Shown: positions 1 to 6,012 of the stretch, in pieces | Position numbering within the stretch: the first letter of the stretch is position 1 | How the letters are laid out: every line of letters starts with the position of its first letter | Assembly (NCBI GenBank): GCA_003565095.1 | Contig: PXDI01000387.1 | Span: 1-14,797, forward strand | DNA: 14,797 bases | Direction: 5' to 3' | Source of the DNA: PVC group bacterium | GTDB taxonomy: Bacteria > Verrucomicrobiota > Kiritimatiellia > UBA8416 > PXDI01 | Notes under the pieces: model-generated | The model's input: only the letters and a program-made list of their open reading frames with translations | Databases searched by the model: none | What the model was told of the DNA's origin: nothing | Translations under genes and position numbers: made by a program

Positions 1-42
1 ATCGCTCTTCCGCAGGAAAGCTCTTGCTGATTTCGAAGATCT

Positions 43-84
43 CCCTAACGCCTAACGCCTAATCCCTAACGCCTAATCCCTAAC
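43..84. repeat. Tandem heptanucleotide repeat array (six units)
   Basis: Six contiguous 7-bp units with no gaps. Read on the minus strand they are GTTAGGG, ATTAGGC, GTTAGGG, ATTAGGC, GTTAGGC and GTTAGGG, consensus RTTAGGS. The array overlaps the 3' end of the aldolase gene: the last codons GTT AGG GAT and the TAG stop are made of repeat units. It resembles the short tandemly repeated heptamers seen in some bacterial intergenic regions and superficially resembles telomeric TTAGGG, but the period is seven, not six. Function unknown. Confidence 0.85.
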
Positions 85-729
85 CCCTTCCATCATAGTA
101 ATGCGATGTTTTGCCGCATCCAGATTCTTTAATTCTTCGACTTCTTCGTTTGTGAGAAAGCGCGGTTTGCCGGCGATGAGGGCGGCGAGCATTGATTTGG
201 CGGCGTCTTCGACGACCACACAGCGATAGTACGCCTGTTTCATGGTACAGCCGATGGCCAGAATGCCATGGTTCTCCATAAAGAGCGTATCGCAGGTTTT
301 CATTTGCTGTGCCACAGCTTCCGCCAGCCGGTCGGTAGTCGGGGTGATATACGGCAGGTTGGCGGTGCGTCCCAGATCGCAGACAAATTCTGCGAACATG
401 GGTTTAATTTCCGCGCCGGAACTGATGATGCCGCTGGCCCAGGGACTGTGGGTGTGGAAAATGGCGCGTATATCCGGTCGTTCTCGATAGGTGAACAGGT
501 GCATATTGACTTCAGATGTGGGGCGGTGCGGACCGGAAATCTGCTTTCCGTCATCAAGCTTGATGCCGCACAGGTCATCGGGGGTCATGTCATCCATTGC
601 CAATCCGCTGGGTTTCAACCAGATTAGTCCGTCTTCCCGTGCGCTGATGTTGCCGCCGGCTCCAGCAACCAGTCCGGCATTGGCGATTTTTACTCCGTAT
701 TCAACCAGTTCGGCGGCGGTTTTGCTCAT
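73..729 (-). CDS. Class II aldolase (FucA/RhaD/AraD family), probable L-rhamnulose-1-phosphate aldolase
   Basis: A cytoplasmic Zn-dependent class II aldolase of 218 aa. By context it cleaves L-rhamnulose 1-phosphate (or L-fuculose 1-phosphate) to dihydroxyacetone phosphate and L-lactaldehyde. Seen: the GAGGNIS motif (about residues 22-29), catalytic acid Glu73 in TSEVNMH, zinc ligands His92 and His94 in FHTHS, and third ligand His154 in ENHG. Glu73, His92 and His94 have the same numbers as in E. coli FucA, and the length matches FucA (215 aa) rather than RhaD (274 aa). Start chosen at 729 because AGGAGAG lies just upstream; the frame is open to 783 but has no good ribosome site there. It follows rhaA after a 181-bp gap holding a palindrome. 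The extreme C-terminus and stop codon lie inside a tandem repeat. Substrate is inferred from the neighbouring rhaA; no rhamnulokinase gene is in the window. Confidence 0.9.
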   Translation of the reverse strand: MSKTAAELVEYGVKIANAGLVAGAGGNISAREDGLIWLKPSGLAMDDMTPDDLCGIKLDDGKQISGPHRPTSEVNMHLFTYRERPDIRAIFHTHSPWASGIISSGAEIKPMFAEFVCDLGRTANLPYITPTTDRLAEAVAQQMKTCDTLFMENHGILAIGCTMKQAYYRCVVVEDAAKSMLAALIAGKPRFLTNEEVEELKNLDAAKHRITMMEGVRD

Positions 730-757
730 ATCTCTCCTGTGTTTTTCCCCAATGTGG

Positions 758-777
758 CACAGACATTCTTGTCTGTG
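758..777. repeat. Perfect 8-bp palindrome with 4-nt loop, REP-like or operator
   Basis: CACAGACA, loop TTCT, TGTCTGTG: a perfect 8-bp stem lying 28 bp upstream of the aldolase start codon, in the rhaA-aldolase gap. It is not followed by a T-tract in either direction, so it is a poor intrinsic terminator. A degenerate relative lies at 4658-4679, which suggests a dispersed palindromic repeat rather than a private operator. The rest of the gap (778-910) holds three CCCAA-containing motifs (841, 886, 904) and no recognisable gene. Confidence 0.6.
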
Positions 778-910
778 GTTCATTAAAGCGATCCGCGTGT
801 ATGATTAACTGAAAGAGTTCGGATAAGATTCTGCTCAACACCCAAGTAAATTAACACGCATATCTCTCAATCTCATCCGTTTTGACCCAATTTCTTGACT
901 TCACCCAAAT

Positions 911-2161
911 TTAGCGTTTCAGCAGCACTTCCTGTTCGTAGCGCATGACCGCATTGATCCATTCCGCTCCTGCCGGTACGCCGTTTCTTTCACAAAATTC
1001 TTCCCAGACTGCAATCCACGGCATAGTTTTGCATTCCTCCAGCAGCGCCAGGCGCTCAGTGAAGCGGCCTTGCTGCTCGAAATCACGCAATCTGACCGCC
1101 GGTGCCAGCAGGGCTTGCAGTAAAGCTTTTTGCATATTGCGCATTCCGATTACCCATGCTGCCACGCGGTTGATACTGGCATCAAAAAAGTCGAGGCCGA
1201 TATGAACCCGTCCGATGAAGCCGCCCCAGACAATTTCGCGCGCGAGCGCGATCAGCGGGTCATCGAGGGTTATCACATGGTCGCTATCCCAGCGCACACC
1301 CCGGCTGACATGCAGCAGTACTTCATCAATAAAGCACAACACCGCTGACAGTTTGTCTTCGATGGTTTCAGTGGGGTGAAAATGCCCGCTGTCGAGGCAA
1401 AGCAGCTTGTTGTTGCGGACGGCATAACCAAGATAAAACTCGTGAGAGCCGACAACATAACTCTCGGTACCGATTCCAAACAGCTTGCTTTCCACGGAAT
1501 CGAGCATCAGTGCCGGATCGATCTCACGCGCGAATATTTCATCCAGCGATTCCTCAAGAATCAGGCGTGGTGTTTTGCGGTCGGCGGGAATATCTTTATA
1601 GCCGTCGGGAATCCAGACATTACAGACGCAGGCTTTTCCGAGTGTTTCGCCAAAATGGCGGGCAATGTTGCGGCATGCGCTGGCGTGTTCGATCCAGAAG
1701 CGTCTGACCGCCGGATCGCGATGTGCCAGAGTGAAGCCATCGGCCGCCTTGGGGTGGGCGAAAAAGGTGGGGTTGAAGTCGATGCCGATTTTTTGTTCAG
1801 CGGCCCATCCGGCCCATCCTTTGAAATGTTCGAAGCTCAATTCATTACGATCAACCTTGTTGCCGCCGGTTTCGGCATAGATGGCATGCAGGTTTACCCG
1901 GTGTTTGCCGGGAATGAGTTTGAATGCAGTTTCCATGTCGGTGCGCAGTTCATCAGCATTGCGGGCTTTTCCGGGATATCCGCCGGTGGCCATGATGCCG
2001 CCGTCGGTCAGCGATCCACTGTTTTCAAAACCGCTGACATCGTCTCCCTGCCAGCAATGCATTGAAACAGGAATGCCGGCGAGAGTATTAATGGCTTCTT
2101 CGGTACTAATGCCGATGGAGGCATAGCGTTGTTGTGCGGCGGAATAATCACAGTTGTTCAT
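911..2161 (-). CDS. rhaA: L-rhamnose isomerase RhaA
   Basis: Interconverts L-rhamnose and L-rhamnulose in the cytoplasm, the first step of the phosphorylating rhamnose pathway. The 416-aa product is nearly the length of E. coli RhaA (419 aa) and can be aligned by eye along its whole length, e.g. PVSMHCWQGDDVSGFE near residues 31-46 and LDFFDASIN near 323-331. Metal ligands are all present with a constant offset of 10 from E. coli: Glu224, Asp257, His284 and Asp324 for one site, and His260, Asp292 and Asp294 for the other. The ATG overlaps the stop of the upstream PHP gene (ATGA), with AAGGG about 6 nt upstream, so translation is probably coupled. It lies in a cluster with a class II aldolase downstream. 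Confidence 0.98.
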   Translation of the reverse strand: MNNCDYSAAQQRYASIGISTEEAINTLAGIPVSMHCWQGDDVSGFENSGSLTDGGIMATGGYPGKARNADELRTDMETAFKLIPGKHRVNLHAIYAETGGNKVDRNELSFEHFKGWAGWAAEQKIGIDFNPTFFAHPKAADGFTLAHRDPAVRRFWIEHASACRNIARHFGETLGKACVCNVWIPDGYKDIPADRKTPRLILEESLDEIFAREIDPALMLDSVESKLFGIGTESYVVGSHEFYLGYAVRNNKLLCLDSGHFHPTETIEDKLSAVLCFIDEVLLHVSRGVRWDSDHVITLDDPLIALAREIVWGGFIGRVHIGLDFFDASINRVAAWVIGMRNMQKALLQALLAPAVRLRDFEQQGRFTERLALLEECKTMPWIAVWEEFCERNGVPAGAEWINAVMRYEQEVLLKR

Positions 2162-3498
2162 TGAGTGCCCTTTATTTTGTCATGAAACCAGTCGAGTGCT
2201 TTTTCCGGTCCGGAATCCTCCAGCATGTTTGCGGTTGACTGGTTGAGCGGCGGCAGTGCGCCGACAGCGGCAAAGAAGCGGTTGCGATCTTCAAGAGAGG
2301 GATATTCTGTGCCGGCGGCTTCATCAAGATACCCGAACCCGGCATAGCGGGCCAGCAAAGTATGTCCAATCATTACCTGGGCACCTTCCATGAACAGCGC
2401 GCGCCATTCCTTGAGCACCGGTCCATTGATATCATCATGGAAGGGTAATCCGTCTTTGTTCATTTCCGTGCCGATATTGACGGGCATGGCACGCTTGGCG
2501 GCGGCGTTTACCATTGCGGCAAGATGGGCGCGTTTGACATCTGCCTGTTCGGGATCTTTAATATTCCAATTACGGTCTGGAATAATATTCAGTCCAGCAC
2601 ACCCCTTGGCGGCGAGGCAGTCCAGCAGGGCGTCGGGATTGCTCTCTCCTTCGGATGTGCCGTCCAGCCATGTGACCAGCGGGATGGCTTGGCAGTCGCG
2701 CACCCATGCAACAAATTTATCGACCACCGGAAAAGTATCGGGCGAGGGCTGCTCATAGCCGGGGCCGCCGCGTTTTGCCAGGCGTGAGCGCAGTGCTTCC
2801 TCCAGCGCGGGGATGTTGTTCAGCACGGCCTCCGCCTGCGGTGCGGTTAAATTCAGCAGCTCTGCCAGATATTTTGCACGGGTTTCCTGCGCCGGAAACA
2901 GATTCTCAATTTTATTGCGATAGGCGGTGATAATATGTCTTTCGGTGGCGCCGTCGGCCGGCGTGAGCGGACTGACGGCGCTGTCATAATCGACGGCGAT
3001 ATCCGGCAGGGCCGCGTTAATTCTGTTCACCAGTGCTGTGTTACGCTCGCGGGCGCGCTGCTTAAGTGCTTGCAGCTCTATGCCGGCCGGGGTGGCTGCC
3101 GCGGGCAGACGCGGGAAGGCGCCGCCCATGATATAAGTGACTCCCGGTTCGCCGGGCGAGCTGATGTCTACCTGCGCATATTCCGGAAAATATGCCCTGG
3201 TTTCAAGATGGGCGGCAGTGCGCAGGCCGAGCAGTCTTCCGGCTGCAAAGAACTCCTCCAATCCGTCCAGCACGTCAAAATCGCAGATTGCGGCGGCATA
3301 CAGTCCCTGGCGCCGGCATTCATAGGCCAGATGTGCCGGCGACCAGCCGTTGGCATTGTATGAAAAGAAAGTGTGCAAGTGCAGATTAATCGGCCCATTA
3401 TCCGAGGCAGGGAATTTTTCTGCGGCGGCAATTGTGGCCAAAATGTTGAGGCGCTTCGATTGATCGAATGAATCCAGCGTTGTTGTTTGATTATTCAT
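2158..3498 (-). CDS. PHP-domain protein of the rhamnose cluster, function unknown
   Basis: A 446-aa protein resembling PHP-superfamily (metal-dependent phosphoesterase) proteins. The first PHP motif is clear: NLHLHT with His40 and His42. The second, which normally reads TDH, is CDFD here (residues 72-75), so its usual metal-ligand His is replaced by Phe. Later candidate ligands are His97 and Glu99 (AHLET), Glu345 and His354/Asp355 (LPFHDD). There is no signal peptide or membrane segment, so it is probably cytoplasmic. It overlaps rhaA by 4 nt and is the first gene of the cluster, which implies a role in deoxysugar metabolism such as hydrolysis of a sugar phosphate, but the reaction is not known. 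The start has no Shine-Dalgarno sequence; a candidate promoter just upstream would make the mRNA leaderless. It could instead be a PHP-like hydrolase or aldolase with altered metal use. Confidence 0.8.
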   Translation of the reverse strand: MNNQTTTLDSFDQSKRLNILATIAAAEKFPASDNGPINLHLHTFFSYNANGWSPAHLAYECRRQGLYAAAICDFDVLDGLEEFFAAGRLLGLRTAAHLETRAYFPEYAQVDISSPGEPGVTYIMGGAFPRLPAAATPAGIELQALKQRARERNTALVNRINAALPDIAVDYDSAVSPLTPADGATERHIITAYRNKIENLFPAQETRAKYLAELLNLTAPQAEAVLNNIPALEEALRSRLAKRGGPGYEQPSPDTFPVVDKFVAWVRDCQAIPLVTWLDGTSEGESNPDALLDCLAAKGCAGLNIIPDRNWNIKDPEQADVKRAHLAAMVNAAAKRAMPVNIGTEMNKDGLPFHDDINGPVLKEWRALFMEGAQVMIGHTLLARYAGFGYLDEAAGTEYPSLEDRNRFFAAVGALPPLNQSTANMLEDSGPEKALDWFHDKIKGTQ

Positions 3499-3504
3499 GT
3501 CGGC

Positions 3505-3532
3505 ATTATTGCAAAGCCTTTCCGCATGTCGA
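3505..3532 (-). promoter_or_regulatory. Candidate sigma70-type promoter for the PHP-rhaA cluster
   Basis: Minus strand: TCGACA (-35, 5 of 6 matches), 16-nt spacer, AATAAT (-10, 5 of 6 matches). Only 6 nt separate the -10 box from the ATG at 3498, so transcription would start at or next to the start codon. This fits the absence of a ribosome binding site there. Confidence 0.45.
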
Positions 3533-3555
3533 GTCCAAACTTGATTTCTGTTCGG

Positions 3556-3569
3556 TGTTAGCGCTTGCC
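3556..3569. promoter_or_regulatory. Possible LacI/GalR-type operator
   Basis: The complement of this site reads GGCAAGCGCTAACA, matching 10 of the 12 fixed positions of the LacI-family (cre-like) consensus TGWNANCGNTNWCA, with a palindromic AGCGCT core. It lies in the divergent region between the PHP-rhaA cluster and the SDR gene, about 24 bp upstream of the candidate PHP promoter. No regulator gene is in the window. A chance match is possible. Confidence 0.25.
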
Positions 3570-3630
3570 AGCGGCGGGTCTATCGGGTAATTTCCTACTT
3601 TCGTTAATGATTGATGTTTGTGGAGTTTTT

Positions 3631-4620
3631 ATGTCAGAGGATTTGTATTTAGTCACCGGTGCGACGGGGTTTGTCGGTTCATTTGTTGTTGATGAGGTGC
3701 TGGCGAACGGCGGACGGGTGCGTGCGCTGGTGCGGCGTTCCGCGCAGGCGGAGGCGCTTGAAGCCCGCGGCATTGAGGTGGTGACCGGGGATTTGCGCGA
3801 TGAGGATGTGCTGCGTAAGGCGGTTGCCGGCGTAAAGGGCATTTATCATATCGCCGCAATGTTTCGCGAGGCCAACCAGCCCGACCGGGCTTATTATGAA
3901 GTAAACGCCGATGTTCCCCGCCGCTTACTGCAAGCCGCGGCGCAAGCCGGTGTCGAGCGGGTTGTGCATTGCTCAACAGTCGGTGTGCTGGGCGATGTCA
4001 AGGAGGTTCCGGCCAACGAGGAAACTTCTTTTAATCCGGGCGATGTCTATCAGCGCAGCAAGCTCGAAGGTGAAAAGGCCGTGCTTGAGATCTTCCGTTC
4101 GGGGACGATTTCGGGTTGTGTGATCCGTCCGGCAATGATTTACGGTCCGTCGGACACGCGTAATTTGAAAATGTTCTGGATGGTGGCGCGCGGCCGGTTC
4201 TTTTATGTCGGCCGTGGTGAAGGGCTGGTGCATTTTATTGATGTACGTGATCTGGCGCGGGCATTCCGGCTGGCAATGGAAAACACTGCGCAAAACGGTG
4301 AGGTTTTCATTATAGCCGGTCAGCGTTACATGAAGCTGCGTGAGATGGCGGAGATGATTGCGCGTGAGACCGGTGTACGCCCGCCGTGGCTGTGTGTGCC
4401 GGTGAAACCGATGCAATGGCTGGGATCATGCTGTGAGGCAATCTGCCGCCCGTTGCGGATTCAGCCGCCGATATACCGTCGCCGGGTGGATTTCTTCACC
4501 AAAAACCGTGCGTTTGACAGCAGCAAAGCGCAACGGTTGCTGGGGTTTGAGCCGGCACAGAGTCCGGAACAGGAAGTGGCTGATATTGTGGCGGACTATC
4601 GTGCGCGCAAGTGGATTTGA
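3631..4620 (+). CDS. NAD(P)-dependent extended SDR (epimerase/dehydratase, 3-beta-HSD/DFR-like)
   Basis: A 329-aa extended short-chain dehydrogenase/reductase. The N-terminal Rossmann glycine motif is GATGFVG (residues 10-16). Asp54 (TGDLRD) fits the adenine-pocket acid, and Ser115 (HCSTVG), Tyr140 and Lys144 (YQRSK) form the catalytic set. The C-terminus, with FFTKNRAFDSSKAQRLLGF and a following Pro, resembles dihydroflavonol reductase and 3-beta-hydroxysteroid dehydrogenase-like members. These act on nucleotide sugars, sterols or small carbonyls, and the substrate cannot be read from the sequence. ATG 3631 is chosen because GGAG lies 5-6 nt upstream and the Rossmann strand begins there; the frame is open back to 3565. 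It is transcribed divergently from the rhamnose cluster and converges on the next gene, so it is probably monocistronic. Confidence 0.9.
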   Translation: MSEDLYLVTGATGFVGSFVVDEVLANGGRVRALVRRSAQAEALEARGIEVVTGDLRDEDVLRKAVAGVKGIYHIAAMFREANQPDRAYYEVNADVPRRLLQAAAQAGVERVVHCSTVGVLGDVKEVPANEETSFNPGDVYQRSKLEGEKAVLEIFRSGTISGCVIRPAMIYGPSDTRNLKMFWMVARGRFFYVGRGEGLVHFIDVRDLARAFRLAMENTAQNGEVFIIAGQRYMKLREMAEMIARETGVRPPWLCVPVKPMQWLGSCCEAICRPLRIQPPIYRRRVDFFTKNRAFDSSKAQRLLGFEPAQSPEQEVADIVADYRARKWI

Positions 4621-4657
4621 AAGCTAGCGCGGTTTTCAAAAGTTTTGTCACAATAGA

Positions 4658-4679
4658 ACAGCCATTCTTCTGTCCGTGG
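4658..4679. repeat. Degenerate copy of the 758-777 palindrome
   Basis: This stretch shares ACAG-x-CATTCTT, then (after a 2-nt insertion) GTC-x-GTGG with the palindrome at 758-777. The stem is decayed, leaving ACAG/CTGT. It lies in the 90-bp gap between convergent genes ending at 4620 and 4711. No convincing intrinsic terminator was seen in that gap. Confidence 0.4.
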
Positions 4680-4710
4680 GAATCAAACATCCCTCCAGCC
4701 GTTCGTTGTC

Positions 4711-5115
4711 TCAGGGGAAATGCCTTTTGATATAATCAAGCGCTTCTTCCAGTGAGGGGAGAATCTTGGTGCAGAAGCGCACCATCCAGGGGTTGCATTC
4801 GGCGAAGGGAAAAGGCGAGAAAGCCACCACGAAACGGCCGAGATCGTGGGCGGCATAGAAAACCTCCATAGCCGTTCCAATCGATGCTTTGCTGTAATTT
4901 ACCAGCAGAATATCGGCATCGCGTACATCCTGAAGGTCAAATTCAACAATTTCGTTGGCGCTGTCGACTTCGCGGTCCTTGAAGTTACGGCGCATCGGGT
5001 CCAGCATGTCATAGCGCTCATGCAGGGCGGCCATTGCTTTCGTCCGCCAGTCGCGTGCCGCGCCTTCGGTTTCGTCCATTATCGGCCCGCACAGGTAAAT
5101 TCTTTTTTTCGGCAT
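4711..5115 (-). CDS. Nucleoside 2-deoxyribosyltransferase-like protein
   Basis: A 134-aa cytoplasmic protein with the hallmarks of the nucleoside 2-deoxyribosyltransferase fold. It has an N-terminal strand and loop RIYLCGP (residues 5-11), an acidic DVRDADILLVN segment (63-73), and GTAMEV (80-85) whose Glu84 fits the catalytic nucleophile. Family members swap bases between deoxynucleosides or hydrolyse deoxynucleoside monophosphates, so salvage or nucleotide-pool cleaning is plausible. The substrate is not readable. Start 5115 is supported by a purine-rich site, AGGGGGAAG, just upstream. It follows the outer-membrane protein gene after a 106-bp gap that holds two hairpins, so co-transcription is uncertain. 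A DUF4406-type relative is the main alternative. Confidence 0.75.
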   Translation of the reverse strand: MPKKRIYLCGPIMDETEGAARDWRTKAMAALHERYDMLDPMRRNFKDREVDSANEIVEFDLQDVRDADILLVNYSKASIGTAMEVFYAAHDLGRFVVAFSPFPFAECNPWMVRFCTKILPSLEEALDYIKRHFP

Positions 5116-5141
5116 GATCTTCCCCCTGGAAACATTTCTTT

Positions 5142-5163
5142 CTCCGCCGACACAGTGGCGGAG
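5142..5163. promoter_or_regulatory. Hairpin 1 upstream of the deoxyribosyltransferase-like gene
   Basis: CTCCGCC, loop GACACAGT, GGCGGAG: a perfect 7-bp stem about 26 bp upstream of the start at 5115. On the minus strand it would lie in the 5' leader of that gene. Its loop is complementary to the loop of hairpin 2 (5191-5212). Confidence 0.55.
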
Positions 5164-5190
5164 CTGCTGTTATATCTGCAAACTCTGTAA

Positions 5191-5212
5191 TTCCGGCGCT
5201 GTGTCGCCGGAA
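5191..5212 (-). terminator. Hairpin 2, possible weak terminator after the outer-membrane protein gene
   Basis: TTCCGGCG, loop CTGTGT, CGCCGGAA: a perfect 8-bp stem starting 9 nt past the stop of the 5222-6001 gene in its direction of transcription. The sequence after it on the minus strand (TTACAGAGTTTGC) is only modestly T-rich, so termination may be partial. GGAAACAT follows it on the plus strand (5209-5216) and also occurs at 5127-5134. Confidence 0.45.
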
Positions 5213-5221
5213 ACATATATT

Positions 5222-6001
5222 CTACAAATTGATCGACGCCCTGACAGCGAGGACGGTATCCACCTCCTGTTCGGGCAGGACTTTTTTGTCAAGCGAGCCG
5301 TTCTGAATCAGGTCAATCCCCCACTGCACATGCCGGTCAACAAGATGAGTCAGGCTGAGGGTTATGCCAAAATCATGAAAACCGCCGCGTTTACCTTGCG
5401 AGAAGCCGTTACCGGCGGCAGCGAAGCTCAATTCCACTGCCGCCTGCAAATTCTGCACGACTTCGCCGTGTACTCTGCCGCCAACCTGTGCATAAAAATC
5501 CTTGTAAGCACCCATGTCATAGGTCAGCAATGCGTTAAGATCGAGCATTTGGTTTACCGGCAGCGTTACCGCACAAAAGACCTCCCGGGTGTTCTCAAGA
5601 AAGTCCGAGAAAATATATTCAGTGTAGCCGATATCAATGACATACGGGAAAACGTCCAGACTGAGGGCCAGTTCAATATCCACCTCGCGGAGCAGTCCGC
5701 TATTGTTGATATCATCCAGTTCATCGGTAAGAATGGCGCCCCATATGACGGTTCTGAATTCATGGTAGTTGATTTCTAATGCCGGATGCAGAACCGGTTT
5801 ATCGTGCCGTGTTATGCCGCGCCAGGAATATGCCGATGCTGCGGTAGCGTGCAGAGCGGTGTCCTGTGCATACACCGGGCCCTGCGGCCACACCGCTGCC
5901 GCGGCAATAGCTAGAGCGATTGCCAGAGATCTTGTCCGGCCAACGTGCTTATGCACGTGTCCCGGCGTGTGACTGCAGGCTGACAGCGGGCATTGCTTCA
6001 T
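5222..6001 (-). CDS. Outer-membrane beta-barrel protein, TorF/Gcw_chp-like
   Basis: A 259-aa secreted protein. A hydrophobic signal segment spans about residues 25-38, with likely signal peptidase I cleavage after Ala45 (VYA|QD). The mature start, TAASAYSWRGITRHDKPVLH, resembles the RG-containing opening of the TorF/Gcw_chp family. It is followed by alternating hydrophobic beta strands to a C-terminal ASINL, consistent with a small outer-membrane barrel. The ATG at 6001 has no ribosome site and gives a long N-region (about 24 residues) before the hydrophobic core; a GTG at 5956 would shorten it but also lacks a clear site. The gene starts 11 nt after the citrate synthase stop, so it is probably co-transcribed and perhaps translationally coupled. 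Function unknown; family assignment is tentative. Confidence 0.75.
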   Translation of the reverse strand: MKQCPLSACSHTPGHVHKHVGRTRSLAIALAIAAAAVWPQGPVYAQDTALHATAASAYSWRGITRHDKPVLHPALEINYHEFRTVIWGAILTDELDDINNSGLLREVDIELALSLDVFPYVIDIGYTEYIFSDFLENTREVFCAVTLPVNQMLDLNALLTYDMGAYKDFYAQVGGRVHGEVVQNLQAAVELSFAAAGNGFSQGKRGGFHDFGITLSLTHLVDRHVQWGIDLIQNGSLDKKVLPEQEVDTVLAVRASINL

Positions 6002-6012
6002 GATGGTAGTTT

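Noticed and set aside
43..84. Telomere repeat or CRISPR array
   Set aside because: The period is seven with two alternating bases and only six units. There are no spacers, and it lies at a bacterial gene end.
1376..2065. 229-aa open frame on the plus strand
   Set aside because: Antisense to rhaA, whose full-length homology is unambiguous; a codon-bias shadow.
4621..4710. Bidirectional terminator between convergent genes
   Set aside because: CAAAAGTTTTG is symmetric but has no usable loop, and no GC-rich stem is present.
5114..5779. 221-aa open frame on the plus strand
   Set aside because: Antisense to the outer-membrane protein gene, which has a signal peptide and barrel pattern; no ribosome site or motif on this strand.
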